From positions 600,072 to 664,071 of the forward strand of contig NZ_HE997540.1 of NCBI RefSeq assembly GCF_000312545.1: 64,000 bases of DNA, read 5' to 3'. Within the stretch, counting starts at the first letter, position 1. Each line of letters opens with the position of its first letter. The notes beneath the pieces are model-generated. The model was not told the origin of the DNA. It was given only the letters and a program-made list of their open reading frames with translations, and did not search any database. Positions 43,288 to 52,893 of this stretch are shown here, piece by piece. Both the position numbers and the translations under genes were made by a program. This stretch comes from Bartonella senegalensis OS02. Its GTDB lineage: Bacteria; Pseudomonadota; Alphaproteobacteria; Rhizobiales; Rhizobiaceae.

Positions 43288-44114
43288 GCAACATGCTCCA
43301 CTCTTTCAATATTCTCAGGAACTGTAGATTGTTTTCTCCCCGTGAAAATATCATCTTTTTTTTTGTCTTGAAGATCAAAAATATGGTGGTGTAAAGTGCC
43401 ACCAAAAGTTTCCTCAAGATTTTCCTTTGTAAAGACGGTTTCAGTTAAACCAGAAGCCAAAACTGTTCCCTTTATTAAAACCGTGTGATCACAAAATTCA
43501 CGAACAGAGCCTAAATTGTGTGTAGAAACTAATATCACAGCTCCTTCTTTACGAAGGTCTTGTAACAAAGCAATAATTTTATCTTCTGTTGTGACATCAA
43601 CCCCTGTAAATGGTTCATCTAACAAAATAGCTTTTGCCTGCTGTGCAAGAGCGCGTGCTAGAAAAACACGCTTTTTCTGCCCACCAGAAAGTTCACCAAT
43701 CTGACGCTTAGCGAATGGCAGCATATCAACCCGTTCTAATGCAACACGCACAGCTTCATAATCGCGTGCCCTTGCATAACGAAAGAAATTCATATGACCA
43801 TAACGTCCCATCAAAACAACATCTTCAACAAGGACAGGAAAATTCCAATCAACATCCTCACTCTGAGGAACATAAGCAATAAGGTTTTTTTTCAAAGCCG
43901 TATCAACCGGCAAACCAAACATGCGAATTTTTCCTTTTGATGGTCGTACAAACCCCATAATCGCTTTAAATAGCGTTGACTTACCTGAGCCATTTACACC
44001 AACCAATGCCGTAATAGAACCTGTTGGGCTTTCAAAATTGACTTCCCGTAAAGCAGTATGTCCATTACGATATGTTACCGTTACCCCTTGAGCAAATATT
44101 CCAGATCTCATCAT
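43284..44114 (-). CDS. yfeB: Manganese/iron ABC transporter ATP-binding protein (SitB/YfeB type)
   Basis: This 276-residue ATPase has Walker A GVNGSGKST, the Q-loop YVPQSEDVDW, the signature LSGGQKKRVFLARAL, Walker B AILLDEPFTG and the switch histidine in STHNLGSV. The tail is histidine-containing (GTLHHHIFDL), as is common in this subfamily. It energises import by the two permeases downstream, and its ends overlap both neighbours by four bases. Confidence 0.95.
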   Translation of the reverse strand: MMRSGIFAQGVTVTYRNGHTALREVNFESPTGSITALVGVNGSGKSTLFKAIMGFVRPSKGKIRMFGLPVDTALKKNLIAYVPQSEDVDWNFPVLVEDVVLMGRYGHMNFFRYARARDYEAVRVALERVDMLPFAKRQIGELSGGQKKRVFLARALAQQAKAILLDEPFTGVDVTTEDKIIALLQDLRKEGAVILVSTHNLGSVREFCDHTVLIKGTVLASGLTETVFTKENLEETFGGTLHHHIFDLQDKKKDDIFTGRKQSTVPENIERVEHVA

Positions 44115-45019
44115 TGGCCTTTTACTCCCTCTAATAAGGCAGCGCTAATGCGCCCGCTTGTCACACGTAATAAATCAATATAGGTTGGTACCTCACCATT
44201 CTTCTCACTCAGAGAATCAACATAAAGGACACCGCCATATTTAGCCCCTGTTTCTCTCGCAACCTGTTTAGCAGGCGCAGGAGAAATGGTGCTTTCAGAA
44301 AAAACTGCATGGATATTGTATTTGCGAACCATATCAATAACATGCTTAACCTGCTGTGGTGTTCCTTGCTGATCAGCGTTAATGGGCCATAAATAAAGTT
44401 CTTTCAGATCAAAATCACGCGCCAAATAGCTAAATGCACCCTCACTGGTCACAAGCCAACGCTTGTCTTGCGGAACCGCTTCTAATTCCGCTCTAATTGG
44501 ATCAATTGTTGAGCGAATCTTTTGTTTATAAATTTCAGCATTTTCTTTATAAATAGAAGCATGCTCAGGATCGTATTTCACAAAAGCGTCACGGATATTA
44601 TCAACGTAAATTAATGCCGAGGTCGGAGACATCCATGCATGAGGATTGGGTTTTCCACTGAAAGGGCCCTCACCAATTTTAATCGGCACAATACCTTTTG
44701 AAACAACGACGCTTGGAACATCCTTGATATTTTGAAAAAATTTTTCAAACCAAAGTTCTAACTCTAATCCATTCCACAAAACCAGATTTGCTCCTTGCGC
44801 ACGCATAAGATCACGAGGCGTTGGTTGATATTCGTGAATTTCAGCACCTGGTTTTGTGATTGACTCAACATCAGCAACATCACCTGCTACATTGCGCGCC
44901 ATATCAGCAATAATGGTAAAAGTCGTAACAGCTTTAAATTTTCCTGCACACAAAGCAAAATCGGATGTAAAAAAAATAGCACTCGCCCATATTATGGTAA
45001 AAAACGTTTTTACGTTCAT
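44111..45019 (-). CDS. yfeA: Periplasmic metal-binding protein of ABC importer (SitA/YfeA type)
   Basis: This 302-residue cluster A-I solute-binding protein has a signal peptide ending near CAG (about 1-26). Metal ligands of the family are visible: the histidine of EIHEYQPTPRD, the histidine of NPHAWMSP, a glutamate in FSESTISP and the aspartate of LYVDSLSE. It captures Mn(II) or Fe(II) in the periplasm and delivers it to the permeases. It is the first gene of the operon, behind a palindromic metal-regulator site. Confidence 0.94.
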   Translation of the reverse strand: MNVKTFFTIIWASAIFFTSDFALCAGKFKAVTTFTIIADMARNVAGDVADVESITKPGAEIHEYQPTPRDLMRAQGANLVLWNGLELELWFEKFFQNIKDVPSVVVSKGIVPIKIGEGPFSGKPNPHAWMSPTSALIYVDNIRDAFVKYDPEHASIYKENAEIYKQKIRSTIDPIRAELEAVPQDKRWLVTSEGAFSYLARDFDLKELYLWPINADQQGTPQQVKHVIDMVRKYNIHAVFSESTISPAPAKQVARETGAKYGGVLYVDSLSEKNGEVPTYIDLLRVTSGRISAALLEGVKGQ

Positions 45020-45065
45020 TGATCCTCTCTTTCCTTTATATGCTCTCTATATGCTCTCTCTTTAT

Positions 45066-45093
45066 TGCTAATGATTTGCATTATCATTTAGCA
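45066..45093 (-). promoter_or_regulatory. Fur/Mur-like operator of the metal importer
   Basis: The palindrome TGCTAATGAT-TTGCAT-ATCATTTAGCA-like (28 bases) lies 47 bases upstream of yfeA. Its arms and the central TTGCAT resemble Fur-family boxes, including the Mur sites that control sit operons in rhizobia. Repression by Mn or Fe through such a regulator is inferred. Confidence 0.7.
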
Positions 45094-45257
45094 AATAACA
45101 GTTATCTTTTACCTTTGCAATGAAGAATCGTTACAAAGAAACAATTTTTTAAGTGATTTAAAAATATTCTTTTTTTGCCTTGAAAAAGGCTAATATTTAA
45201 AGAAAATCTCTCTTATATGAAGATCCTTTTAAGGAACTCCATAGCTCTTGAATGTAT

Positions 45258-45290
45258 GAAAAATAAGGGAGCACTTCTCTAAGTGCTCCC
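45258..45290 (-). terminator. Rho-independent terminator of pheST
   Basis: On the minus strand GGGAGCACTT, a four-base loop and AAGTGCTCCC run into TTATTTTT, 35 bases past the pheT stop. Confidence 0.9.
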
Positions 45291-45324
45291 GTTGAGAAGT
45301 CATCTCACAAAAAAGAAAAAACAT

Positions 45325-47739
45325 TCAACAGCGCAAATTTGCACCCGTCATCCTGGTGACATTTTCTACTACTTTCAAAGAGAGATTTTCTATATCTTCA
45401 TCAGTAAGAGTCCGCTCAATGGGTTGAAGAGCAACTTCAATCGCAACAGATTTTTTCTCTTCACCAAGGCTTAAATCTTCAAAAACATCAAAAACCTGTA
45501 CTGAATGAATAAGCTTTTTATCTGCTCCACTCGCTGCACGAACAATAAGAGAAGAGGAAACCGTTTTATCAACGACAAATGCAAAATCACGTCGCACCAT
45601 TTGCAGTGATGACAGTTTCAAAGGAGAACGACTTTTTGTTGGTTTTTTCTTTGGCTCTGGAATTCGATCGAGAAAAATTTCAAAACCACATAAAGGACCA
45701 CTGACATCTAATTTTTCCAATGTCGCAGGGTGAAAAACACCAAAAAAACCAAGAATAATCTTTGATCCAAGCTTTAGAACTCCTGAACGACCAGGATGAT
45801 ACCAATCAGGTGCTCCCACTTCAATTTGAACCTTGCTCCCCTCTATACCACATGCTTCTAAAACAGCCAATGCATCTGCTTTGGCATCAAAAACATCAAC
45901 GGCTTTTGCATTCCCATCCCAAAAACGCCCAGCCCCTCCAAACTGCTCTGTTCCACGGCGAATACCACCGGCAACACAGTGTTGCTTATCAGGGGTATCA
46001 TCCTCATAGATGTTAGAAACTTCAAATAAAGCAATATCTGGAAAACCGCGATCAGCATTGCGTTGTGCTGCCAACAATAAACCAGGCAAAAGAGAGGGAC
46101 GCATGACGGACATATCAGTAGAAATAGGATTTACTAATTTAAGCTGTGCTTGACCGCCTCCAAAAGCCAAAGCCTGTTTTTCAGAAATAAAAGACCAAGT
46201 CACAGCTTCTCTCATACCACGATCTGCTAAAGCCAAGCGTATAACACGTGAACGAAGTTGCGAAACTGTTAAAACTGGACCTTTTTCTTTTGTAAAATTT
46301 TCCAATGGAATAGGCTTAATTTTATCTAGTCCATAAATCCTCATCACTTCTTCCACTAAATCGGCTTTACCAGAAATATCAGGGCGCCATGTTGGCACTT
46401 TAACCGTAACAACATCTTCTTTTCCTTCAACACAAAACCCAAGCTTTGTTAAAATAGTTACAGCCTCTTCATGCTCTATTTGCAAATTTGTTAAACGTTG
46501 AATTTCAGAAAATGGAAAGGCAATCTGTTTAACGTCTGGTTGCTGATAACCAACAATCTTCGTCTTTGAAACTTCACCACCACAAAGACGTAAAGCGAGT
46601 TCTGTCGCAATCTCAAGCCCCGTTTCCATAAAAGCTGGATCAACGCCCCGTTCAAACCGATAACGGGCATCACTGATTAATCCTAATGCACGCCCTGTCT
46701 GGGCAATGCTCTGTGCATCCCAAAGCGCTGATTCAATAATAACGCGACGCGTCGTCTCATCACAGCTCGTTCTCTCACCCCCCATGATACCGGCAATCGA
46801 AACAACGCCCTCTTCATCGGCAATAACACAGTCCTTAATACCTAAATTATAAATTTTTCCGTTAAGCGCCTGAAGCTGTTCCCCTTCACGACCACAACGT
46901 ACATGCAAATTTCCCTTAATCTTATCGGCATCAAAAACATGAAGCGGACGACCAAGATCAAAACTGATATAATTGGTTATATCAACCAGCGCATTAATTG
47001 GTCGCAAACCAATGGCGCTCAAACGCTGTTGCATCCATTGCGGTGATGCATTATTTTGAACATTGCGGACTTCACGCCAAGCAAAACCTAAACATAACGG
47101 TGCACTTTGCGAAAAATCTAAAGAAACATCAAGCGATGTTTCAAAGGCAGCATCCAACTGTGGCAAGGATAATTCTTTTAACCGACCAATTCCAGCCGCA
47201 GCAAGATCACGAGCAATACCACGAACCCCTGTGCAATCAGAACGATTGGGTGTTAAACCAATATCAATAACCGGATCATCTAAACCTGCATAAGCCACAA
47301 ACGACCCTCCAATAGGCGCACCTTCTGGAAGCTCGATAATTCCATCATGTTCATTCGATAATTCAAGCTCGGCACACGAACACATCATTCCAAAACTCTC
47401 AACACCGCGGATTTTTCCTACGGATAGTGTCACATCAAGTCCTGGTACATAAGTTCCTGGTAAAGCAAGAACACCAACAAGTCCAGCGCGTGCATTTGGT
47501 GCACCGCAGATAACTTGTATAGGTGTATCAGTTCCTATATCTACTGATAAAATTTGAAGTTTATCCGCATCAGGATGTTTTATTGCCGTTAAAATTTTTG
47601 CAATCACAAAACCATTTAAAGAAGAACGATCATCAACATGATCAACCTCAAGACCAATAGCCGTTAGTTTGTCACAAATTTCATATAAAGATGCATCTGT
47701 CTCTAAGTGATCTTTTAACCACGACAATGTAAATTTCAT
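45325..47739 (-). CDS. pheT: Phenylalanyl-tRNA synthetase beta subunit
   Basis: This 804-residue protein has an N-terminal tRNA-binding domain with a CxxxN turn ([11 protein letters not shown]), the B3/B4 editing domain, B5 domains, a catalytic-like core with [13 protein letters not shown], and a C-terminal ferredoxin-fold anticodon-binding domain. With the alpha subunit it forms the alpha2-beta2 enzyme that charges tRNA-Phe and edits Tyr. It lies 31 bases after pheS in the same operon. Confidence 0.97.
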   Translation of the reverse strand: MKFTLSWLKDHLETDASLYEICDKLTAIGLEVDHVDDRSSLNGFVIAKILTAIKHPDADKLQILSVDIGTDTPIQVICGAPNARAGLVGVLALPGTYVPGLDVTLSVGKIRGVESFGMMCSCAELELSNEHDGIIELPEGAPIGGSFVAYAGLDDPVIDIGLTPNRSDCTGVRGIARDLAAAGIGRLKELSLPQLDAAFETSLDVSLDFSQSAPLCLGFAWREVRNVQNNASPQWMQQRLSAIGLRPINALVDITNYISFDLGRPLHVFDADKIKGNLHVRCGREGEQLQALNGKIYNLGIKDCVIADEEGVVSIAGIMGGERTSCDETTRRVIIESALWDAQSIAQTGRALGLISDARYRFERGVDPAFMETGLEIATELALRLCGGEVSKTKIVGYQQPDVKQIAFPFSEIQRLTNLQIEHEEAVTILTKLGFCVEGKEDVVTVKVPTWRPDISGKADLVEEVMRIYGLDKIKPIPLENFTKEKGPVLTVSQLRSRVIRLALADRGMREAVTWSFISEKQALAFGGGQAQLKLVNPISTDMSVMRPSLLPGLLLAAQRNADRGFPDIALFEVSNIYEDDTPDKQHCVAGGIRRGTEQFGGAGRFWDGNAKAVDVFDAKADALAVLEACGIEGSKVQIEVGAPDWYHPGRSGVLKLGSKIILGFFGVFHPATLEKLDVSGPLCGFEIFLDRIPEPKKKPTKSRSPLKLSSLQMVRRDFAFVVDKTVSSSLIVRAASGADKKLIHSVQVFDVFEDLSLGEEKKSVAIEVALQPIERTLTDEDIENLSLKVVENVTRMTGANLRC

Positions 47740-47770
47740 TTTAAAACCTCACAGGAAAACTATGATAAGA

Positions 47771-48856
47771 TCACATATTTCTTAAATCAGGAAAAAAAGC
47801 AGGCATGTCAAAACAACGAAAACCATAATGGTCTAACCAACGCAGATCAGCGTCAAAGAAAGCCCGCAAATCAGGCATACCGTATTTCAACATAGCAATG
47901 CGATCAATGCCCATGCCCCATGCAAAACCCTGGTACTCATCAGGATCTAAACCAACATTCTTTAAGACATGAGGATGAACCATTCCGCATCCTAAGATTT
48001 CTAACCAATCCTGCCCTTCCCCGAATTTTACTTCTGAACCAGACCGATCACATTGAATATCCACTTCTATGGAAGGTTCCGTGAACGGAAAAAAAGAAGG
48101 ACGAAAACGCATCTTTACAGAGGGAACTTCAAAAAAGGCTTTACAAAAAGTCTCATGAAGCCACATCATATGGGCAATGGTAGAGGTTTTATCAATCACA
48201 AGACCTTCTACCTGATGAAACATAGGCGAATGCGTTGCATCTGAATCCATGCGATAGGTTTTTCCAGGAATAATGATACGTATCGGTGCTTTTTGCTTTT
48301 CCATTGTGCGAATTTGCACAGGCGATGTATGGGTGCGCAATAATTTCCGCTCTCCCGTTTTATGAACATCAAAAAAGAAAGTATCATGCATTTCACGCGC
48401 AGGATGACCTTCAGGAAAATTCAATGCCGTAAAATTATAATAATCTGTTTCAATGTCTGGTCCCTCTGCAAGAGAAAAACCCATCTTCGTATAAATAGCT
48501 ACAATTTCTTCAATCACTTGTGAAATCGGATGAATACGTCCCCGTTCTATCGGCGAAGAACGCACCGGCAAAGTAACATCAACTGTTTCATGACTAAGGC
48601 GTGCATCCATTGCTTGGCGTCTCAAAAAATCACGCTTTTGTGCCCATAATTCTAAAACGCGATTTTTTAATCCATTAAGAACTGGACCAACTTTTTGGCG
48701 CTCGCTAGCACTCATCTTTCCTAATGCTTTTAACTTTTCAGAGATGCTACCTTTTTTGCCTAACGCTGCAACACGCACCGCTTCAAGTGCCTGTTCATCA
48801 CCAGCCATCTCTAAGGCTAAACAAATTTCTTGTTCAAGACGCTCAATATCGCTCAT
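47771..48856 (-). CDS. pheS: Phenylalanyl-tRNA synthetase alpha subunit
   Basis: This 361-residue class II synthetase subunit has an N-terminal coiled coil that contacts tRNA-Phe, motif 1 around [10 protein letters not shown], motif 2 around [14 protein letters not shown] with [10 protein letters not shown], and motif 3 [17 protein letters not shown]. The start [11 protein letters not shown] is preferred over an upstream one at 48892 because it begins the family alignment and the upstream stretch overlaps the terminator hairpin. Confidence 0.97.
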   Translation of the reverse strand: MSDIERLEQEICLALEMAGDEQALEAVRVAALGKKGSISEKLKALGKMSASERQKVGPVLNGLKNRVLELWAQKRDFLRRQAMDARLSHETVDVTLPVRSSPIERGRIHPISQVIEEIVAIYTKMGFSLAEGPDIETDYYNFTALNFPEGHPAREMHDTFFFDVHKTGERKLLRTHTSPVQIRTMEKQKAPIRIIIPGKTYRMDSDATHSPMFHQVEGLVIDKTSTIAHMMWLHETFCKAFFEVPSVKMRFRPSFFPFTEPSIEVDIQCDRSGSEVKFGEGQDWLEILGCGMVHPHVLKNVGLDPDEYQGFAWGMGIDRIAMLKYGMPDLRAFFDADLRWLDHYGFRCFDMPAFFPDLRNM

Positions 48857-48880
48857 ATCTTTGCCTATTTTTTTAAATGA

Positions 48881-48910
48881 AAAAACCCGCACTAGTTTAA
48901 CCAGTACGGG
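48881..48910 (-). terminator. Terminator after rplT
   Basis: On the minus strand CCCGTACT pairs with AGTGCGGG and is followed by TTTTT. It lies 40 bases past the rplT stop and just before pheS, so pheST may start anew or be reached by readthrough. Confidence 0.8.
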
Positions 48911-48949
48911 ATCCCGAATAAATGAATGCTTTAAGAGAACGCGACTGGC

Positions 48950-49351
48950 TTACTTGACAGCGCCTTCAAAAGCGTTAGGCGTTGTATCTTTCAAATATTC
49001 CAAAGCTTTCTTTGCAGAAGCTACTAAAGCAGAAAATGCTGCTGACTCATGAACTGCTATATCTGAAAGAACTTTACGATCAATCTCAATACCAGCCTTT
49101 GATAAGCCATCAATAAAGCGTCCATAGGTTAAACCTTCTGCGCGAACAGCAGCATTGATTCTCTGAATCCACAAAGCACGGAAAGTACGTTTCCTATTTT
49201 TGCGATCACGATAAGCGTATTGCTTTGAACGGTCAACCGCCGCTTTAGCTGCACGGATGGTATTTTTACGACGACCGTAAAAACCTTCAGCCTGTTTAAG
49301 AACTTTCTTGTGCTTCGCGTGCGCCGTCACACCTCTTTTTACACGTGCCAT
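48950..49351 (-). CDS. rplT: 50S ribosomal protein L20
   Basis: This 133-residue basic protein has the family pattern [20 protein letters not shown], then [14 protein letters not shown] and [14 protein letters not shown]. It is needed for early assembly of the 50S subunit. It follows rpmI after 33 bases. infC, which often precedes this pair in other bacteria, is absent here. Confidence 0.97.
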   Translation of the reverse strand: MARVKRGVTAHAKHKKVLKQAEGFYGRRKNTIRAAKAAVDRSKQYAYRDRKNRKRTFRALWIQRINAAVRAEGLTYGRFIDGLSKAGIEIDRKVLSDIAVHESAAFSALVASAKKALEYLKDTTPNAFEGAVK

Positions 49352-49384
49352 GTAATATTCTCCTCAAAATCAAAAGCGTCAGGT

Positions 49385-49588
49385 TTAAAAACCATTTGGC
49401 AAATAATGCTGAATAACTTTTTTAGCATCTTGTTCACACAGAACCATTGTTCCACGTGCATCGCGAATAAATTTATTCGAACGTTTAATCATGCCATGAC
49501 GCTTACCTGCAGCGGCCACTTTAACTTTGCCTGACGCAGTGATTTTAAACCGCTTCTTAGCGGACGATTTGGTCTTCATCTTGGGCAT
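49385..49588 (-). CDS. rpmI: 50S ribosomal protein L35
   Basis: This 67-residue basic protein reads [20 protein letters not shown], with the [17 protein letters not shown] core of L35. The start at MPKMKTK is chosen because it is the conserved family start; an upstream ATG at 49612 adds eight residues. It heads the rpmI-rplT pair. Confidence 0.96.
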   Translation of the reverse strand: MPKMKTKSSAKKRFKITASGKVKVAAAGKRHGMIKRSNKFIRDARGTMVLCEQDAKKVIQHYLPNGF

Positions 49589-49736
49589 TTTGCTACTCCA
49601 TACATTATTCACAAGTGAATCTTTTTATTCAAACGGACCAAGGCTTGAATAAGCATTTAAACAGCCACGGCATGCCCTGCCGGGCGGTTCCAACAGTGTT
49701 CTCATAAGACAGTATCAACAAAATAGCAAGTCCATA

Positions 49737-50477
49737 TCAAAAAAAAATCGGAGCTCCATTGCCTTGAACTTCAACCAAAGGTGCCGGAATCGCATTTGTT
49801 TTGCTTGCTGCTTTACAGAGATCAGCAATGATGCAACGCGTACATTGTGCTTTACGCGCTTGACAAATATAACGCCCATGTAAAACAAGCCAATGATGCG
49901 CATAACGAAGATAATGAACCGGTATAATCTTTAGCCACTTTTCTTCGACAATCTCTGGTGTTTTGCCTGGCGCTAAACCAAGACGATTCCCAAGACGCAA
50001 AATATGCGTGTCTACTGCTAGTGTAGGCCAACCAAAAGCAATATTCAAAACAACATTAGCCGTTTTACGCCCCACACCAGGAAGCGCCATAAGCGCCTCA
50101 CGATTATCGGGTACTTGACCACCATAGTGATCAATTAAAAACTTGCAAAGCGCGTAAATATTGCGTGCTTTTGCACGCCAAAGACCAACTGTACGAATAT
50201 GACGTGCTATTTCTTCTTCTCCTAACGCAACCATTTTTTCCGGTTGATCGGCAAGGTGAAATAATTCTTTTGTCGCTTTGTTAACACTTGCATCCGTCGC
50301 TTGTGCTGAGAGAACAACTGCAACCAAAAGAGTAAAAACATTCGTATAGATAAGATCACTTTTAGGAATCGGACGTTGCACAGAAAAACGGCGAAATATT
50401 TCTTCAATTTCGTCTTCGCTATACAATATTCCACTAACTTTTCTTTCCTTTAACAATTTTATTGTTTTTTGAGCCAT
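49737..50477 (-). CDS. nth: Endonuclease III
   Basis: This 246-residue base-excision-repair glycosylase/AP lyase removes oxidised pyrimidines. The helix-hairpin-helix LPGVGRKTANVVL carries the catalytic lysine, AVDTHILRLGNRL the catalytic aspartate, and CQARKAQCTRC with a further Cys in ADLC holds the [4Fe-4S] cluster (C-x6-C-x2-C-x5-C). About 30 residues extend the N-terminus over E. coli Nth. It is divergent from hsp20. Confidence 0.96.
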   Translation of the reverse strand: MAQKTIKLLKERKVSGILYSEDEIEEIFRRFSVQRPIPKSDLIYTNVFTLLVAVVLSAQATDASVNKATKELFHLADQPEKMVALGEEEIARHIRTVGLWRAKARNIYALCKFLIDHYGGQVPDNREALMALPGVGRKTANVVLNIAFGWPTLAVDTHILRLGNRLGLAPGKTPEIVEEKWLKIIPVHYLRYAHHWLVLHGRYICQARKAQCTRCIIADLCKAASKTNAIPAPLVEVQGNGAPIFF

Positions 50478-50497
50478 TTAACTCTCTTATCTTTTCT

Positions 50498-50526
50498 CTT
50501 GAAGTTACCACTTACACTTGCCATAT
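50498..50526 (+). promoter_or_regulatory. RpoH (sigma-32) type promoter for hsp20
   Basis: CTTGAA, 17 bases, then CCATAT matches the alphaproteobacterial heat-shock consensus (CTTGAC-N16-17-CCATNT). It lies about 60 bases before the hsp20 ATG. Confidence 0.7.
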
Positions 50527-50585
50527 GAGAAGGATGCAACAAACGCTTTATTTAGAGTATAGCAGCTTTAAAGAGGACATTCACA

Positions 50586-51014
50586 ATGACACATGTGACG
50601 CCTTTCTCCAATCCTTTTCTCTTAGGATTTGAAACAATAGAAAAAACATTGCGACGTATTGGTAAAGCTGATGAAGCTTATCCAGCTTATAACATTGAGC
50701 GTTTACACAAAAATGATGATGCAAGCCATATACGCATAACTTTGGCTGTTGCCGGTTTTAAAGTCAATAATCTCAATATCGTCCTCGACGACAATCAATT
50801 GATTATTCACGGTAAACAAACAGACAATCATAACCACCAATATTTATATCGTGGTATAGCTGCCCGTCAATTCCAACGAACCTTTGTTCTTGCAGAGGGA
50901 ATGCACGTTACAAATGCCGAGTTGAAAAATGGTCTTTTATCAATTAACTTATACCAACCAAAAGCAAAAAAACAAACGAAGCAAATTCCAATCAAAGTGA
51001 GTAATAAGAGTTAA
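50586..51014 (+). CDS. Small heat-shock protein (Hsp20/IbpA-like)
   Basis: This 142-residue protein has an alpha-crystallin domain at about 35-130: ITLAVAGFKVNNLNI, DNQLIIHGKQ, RQFQRTFVLAEG and the closing ELKNGLLSINL. It holds unfolding proteins during stress, without ATP. AGAGGAC lies before the ATG. A sigma-32-type promoter is visible upstream and a DUF1150 gene follows after 19 bases, the arrangement common in rhizobia. Confidence 0.95.
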   Translation: MTHVTPFSNPFLLGFETIEKTLRRIGKADEAYPAYNIERLHKNDDASHIRITLAVAGFKVNNLNIVLDDNQLIIHGKQTDNHNHQYLYRGIAARQFQRTFVLAEGMHVTNAELKNGLLSINLYQPKAKKQTKQIPIKVSNKS

Positions 51015-51033
51015 GGCGTAAAGGAATAATGAA

Positions 51034-51285
51034 ATGGGAGAACATAAACAAAACTTGTCATTGCAAGATATAACCCATTCTGATACAGGGCAGATTGCTT
51101 ATTTAAAAAAGGTTTGTACAGATGATCTGGCTAAAAACTTTCCAGATCTTCCACCAATGACTCCAGGTATTACAGTATGGGCTCTGTTTGGCGAAACAGG
51201 TTATCCAATTATTTTATCCGATGAGCGCTCTATCGCTCTTGCAGGAGCCAATGAGCATGAGCTGCAAATTGTAACCCTCCACTAG
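51034..51285 (+). CDS. DUF1150 family protein
   Basis: This 83-residue protein contains GQIAYLKKV, then PDLPPMTPGITVWALFGETG and PIILSDERSIALAGANEHEL, the DUF1150 pattern. The family is small, alphaproteobacterial and often sits directly behind an hsp20 gene, so a role in the heat-shock response is inferred from context. Its biochemical function is unknown. GGAAT lies ahead of the ATG. Confidence 0.88.
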   Translation: MGEHKQNLSLQDITHSDTGQIAYLKKVCTDDLAKNFPDLPPMTPGITVWALFGETGYPIILSDERSIALAGANEHELQIVTLH

Positions 51286-52201
51286 GTTACTTTACGAGAA
51301 ATATTGGGTGTTTTTATAAACTCTGCCGATCTTGCATGAAAAAGTATGATTACGAGTCTTCTTTGGAATAAATTGGAAATAAATCACTCCAATTTCAGGA
51401 ATTTCGTAATTGTTTTCATCAAGAAGCATGATTGCTTTTAATTTCACATTACTCTTTAGATTATCAATCTTTCTTTTTGAATATTGATATTTTGGTCTTT
51501 GTTTCTTTTTGTACTCTGCTGTTTGGCTTTTATAATTTTATAAAAAGAGCGAAAAACAAAGATTTTCTGATTGGTGGTCTTTCATGTATTTTATGAGCAA
51601 GCCTTTATAGTGAACTTTTTACCTTGTGATATCATCTCTTTGTTTTAACAAAGGTTTTGATAAAAAAATCCTCCCCGTCGTATTCTTAAAATGCATTGAA
51701 AGAATTGCTTGTCATATGGAGAGGTAATTCATAGAATGATTATACAAATCATTGATTTATAATGATAATTTACCGTTTTGCATGTTGAATGAGAGACCCC
51801 AATATTGTAAGATTTTCTCATCTCAAACCTCTTTATGGTGAATCCCCCCCAAAATCATTCGCTTGCACGTCACAAGCGGGGTTGGCGTGTAGATAAAAAA
51901 TTTAAAGATAAGAAGTAAAAAATACCTCTCATGAACCGTCTCAATGCAATGGCTTCTACAATATTGGAAACTGATAAATAGTATAATGGCGCCGACTTGC
52001 ACCTTCACAAGCGTAAGTGGTGCACAGTGGCATTACCGTTATACTACCTACCTTCACGGACATCGTCGTAAAATGGGCTTGAGAGCATTAGGAGCTTTCT
52101 CTTTAAAACGACAGCTGCTCATTCAGGTTGTGAGAAATTCTGTACTTATGTCAATTTGAAAACCAATTGAATTCCTGTTTCAGGTATTTTTATAATCTTC
52201 C
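51286..52201. other. Intergenic region with a dispersed repeat
   Basis: No supported gene in about 900 bases. The second half contains the full repeat copy at 51752-52085; the first half shows nothing further. Confidence 0.55.
51752..52085 (+). repeat. Dispersed structured intergenic repeat, copy 2
   Basis: Starts TTGATTTATAATGATAATT, continues TTTTGCATGTTGAATGAGAG, AATATTGTAAGATTTTCTCA, then CTTGCACGTCACAAGCGGGG, CTCTCATGAACCGTCTCA and ends ATCGTCGTAAAATGG. The segment from TAGTATAATGG to CCGTTATACTA can fold into a long stem with an inner GCACC...GGTGC hairpin, so an RNA product is plausible. Confidence 0.65.
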
Positions 52202-52789
52202 TTAACGCCGTCCACATGCCTTTAATTGCTGATCATAGTGTCTAGACATCATTGCCATACGCTGTGCTGCCTGTGCAAGTGCACCAGGCACAACCCCTTG
52301 ACTATGCGCATAAGCACCATGACCCATATGATAATTTAAGTAAAGGCTATAGGCATCATCAAACCGCACACCATTGCGTTGAACACTCTGGCGATGGTAC
52401 CAAGCAACAAAATCAGCGGCATCTGCAAAATTAGTACGCCATGCAAAAGATCTTCCCGTAGAGCGAAGATACATTGCCCATGTACTGTCAAGCGCTTGAG
52501 AATAACCATACGCTGTCGACGGACGCTTCCATGGAATAAAACCAAATAATTTTGTACGTGCAGGACGTGCATTATGGCGAAAATTCGATTCCATCTTAAT
52601 GGTTGCAAGAATAATAGGCATAGGAATGCCATAGCGTATTTCTGCTCTTTTAGAAGCTTTTCCCCAATTATCAAAAAAACCATCTTTTTGTGCTAAAACG
52701 GCGCAAGCATTGTTTGTATAAATCGGGGTGGTTGTTGCACACCCCCCTAGCAGAAACACCAATGCCCCCAAAAACAAAAGGTGTCGCAT
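52202..52789 (-). CDS. Lytic transglycosylase (SLT domain) lipoprotein
   Basis: This 195-residue protein begins with a lipoprotein signal, MRHLLFLGALVFLLGGC, with the cysteine of the lipobox at residue 17. An SLT-type lysozyme-like domain follows: GIPMPIILATIKMESNFRH with the catalytic glutamate, then YGYSQALDSTWAMY and LYLNYHMG. It should cleave peptidoglycan glycan strands from the membrane side. The start is chosen at MRHLLF because the lipobox then fits; a start at 52822 adds basic residues. It is transcribed leftward, separately from rmuC. Confidence 0.9.
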   Translation of the reverse strand: MRHLLFLGALVFLLGGCATTTPIYTNNACAVLAQKDGFFDNWGKASKRAEIRYGIPMPIILATIKMESNFRHNARPARTKLFGFIPWKRPSTAYGYSQALDSTWAMYLRSTGRSFAWRTNFADAADFVAWYHRQSVQRNGVRFDDAYSLYLNYHMGHGAYAHSQGVVPGALAQAAQRMAMMSRHYDQQLKACGRR

Positions 52790-52893
52790 CTTCTCCCTTT
52801 CTCTCCTTAGGAAATAAAACATATAGATACTAAAAAATTATTACCAATCCATAAAGGATAGGAGACATACTTGTGATGTCTGAGAGCCTTGTT

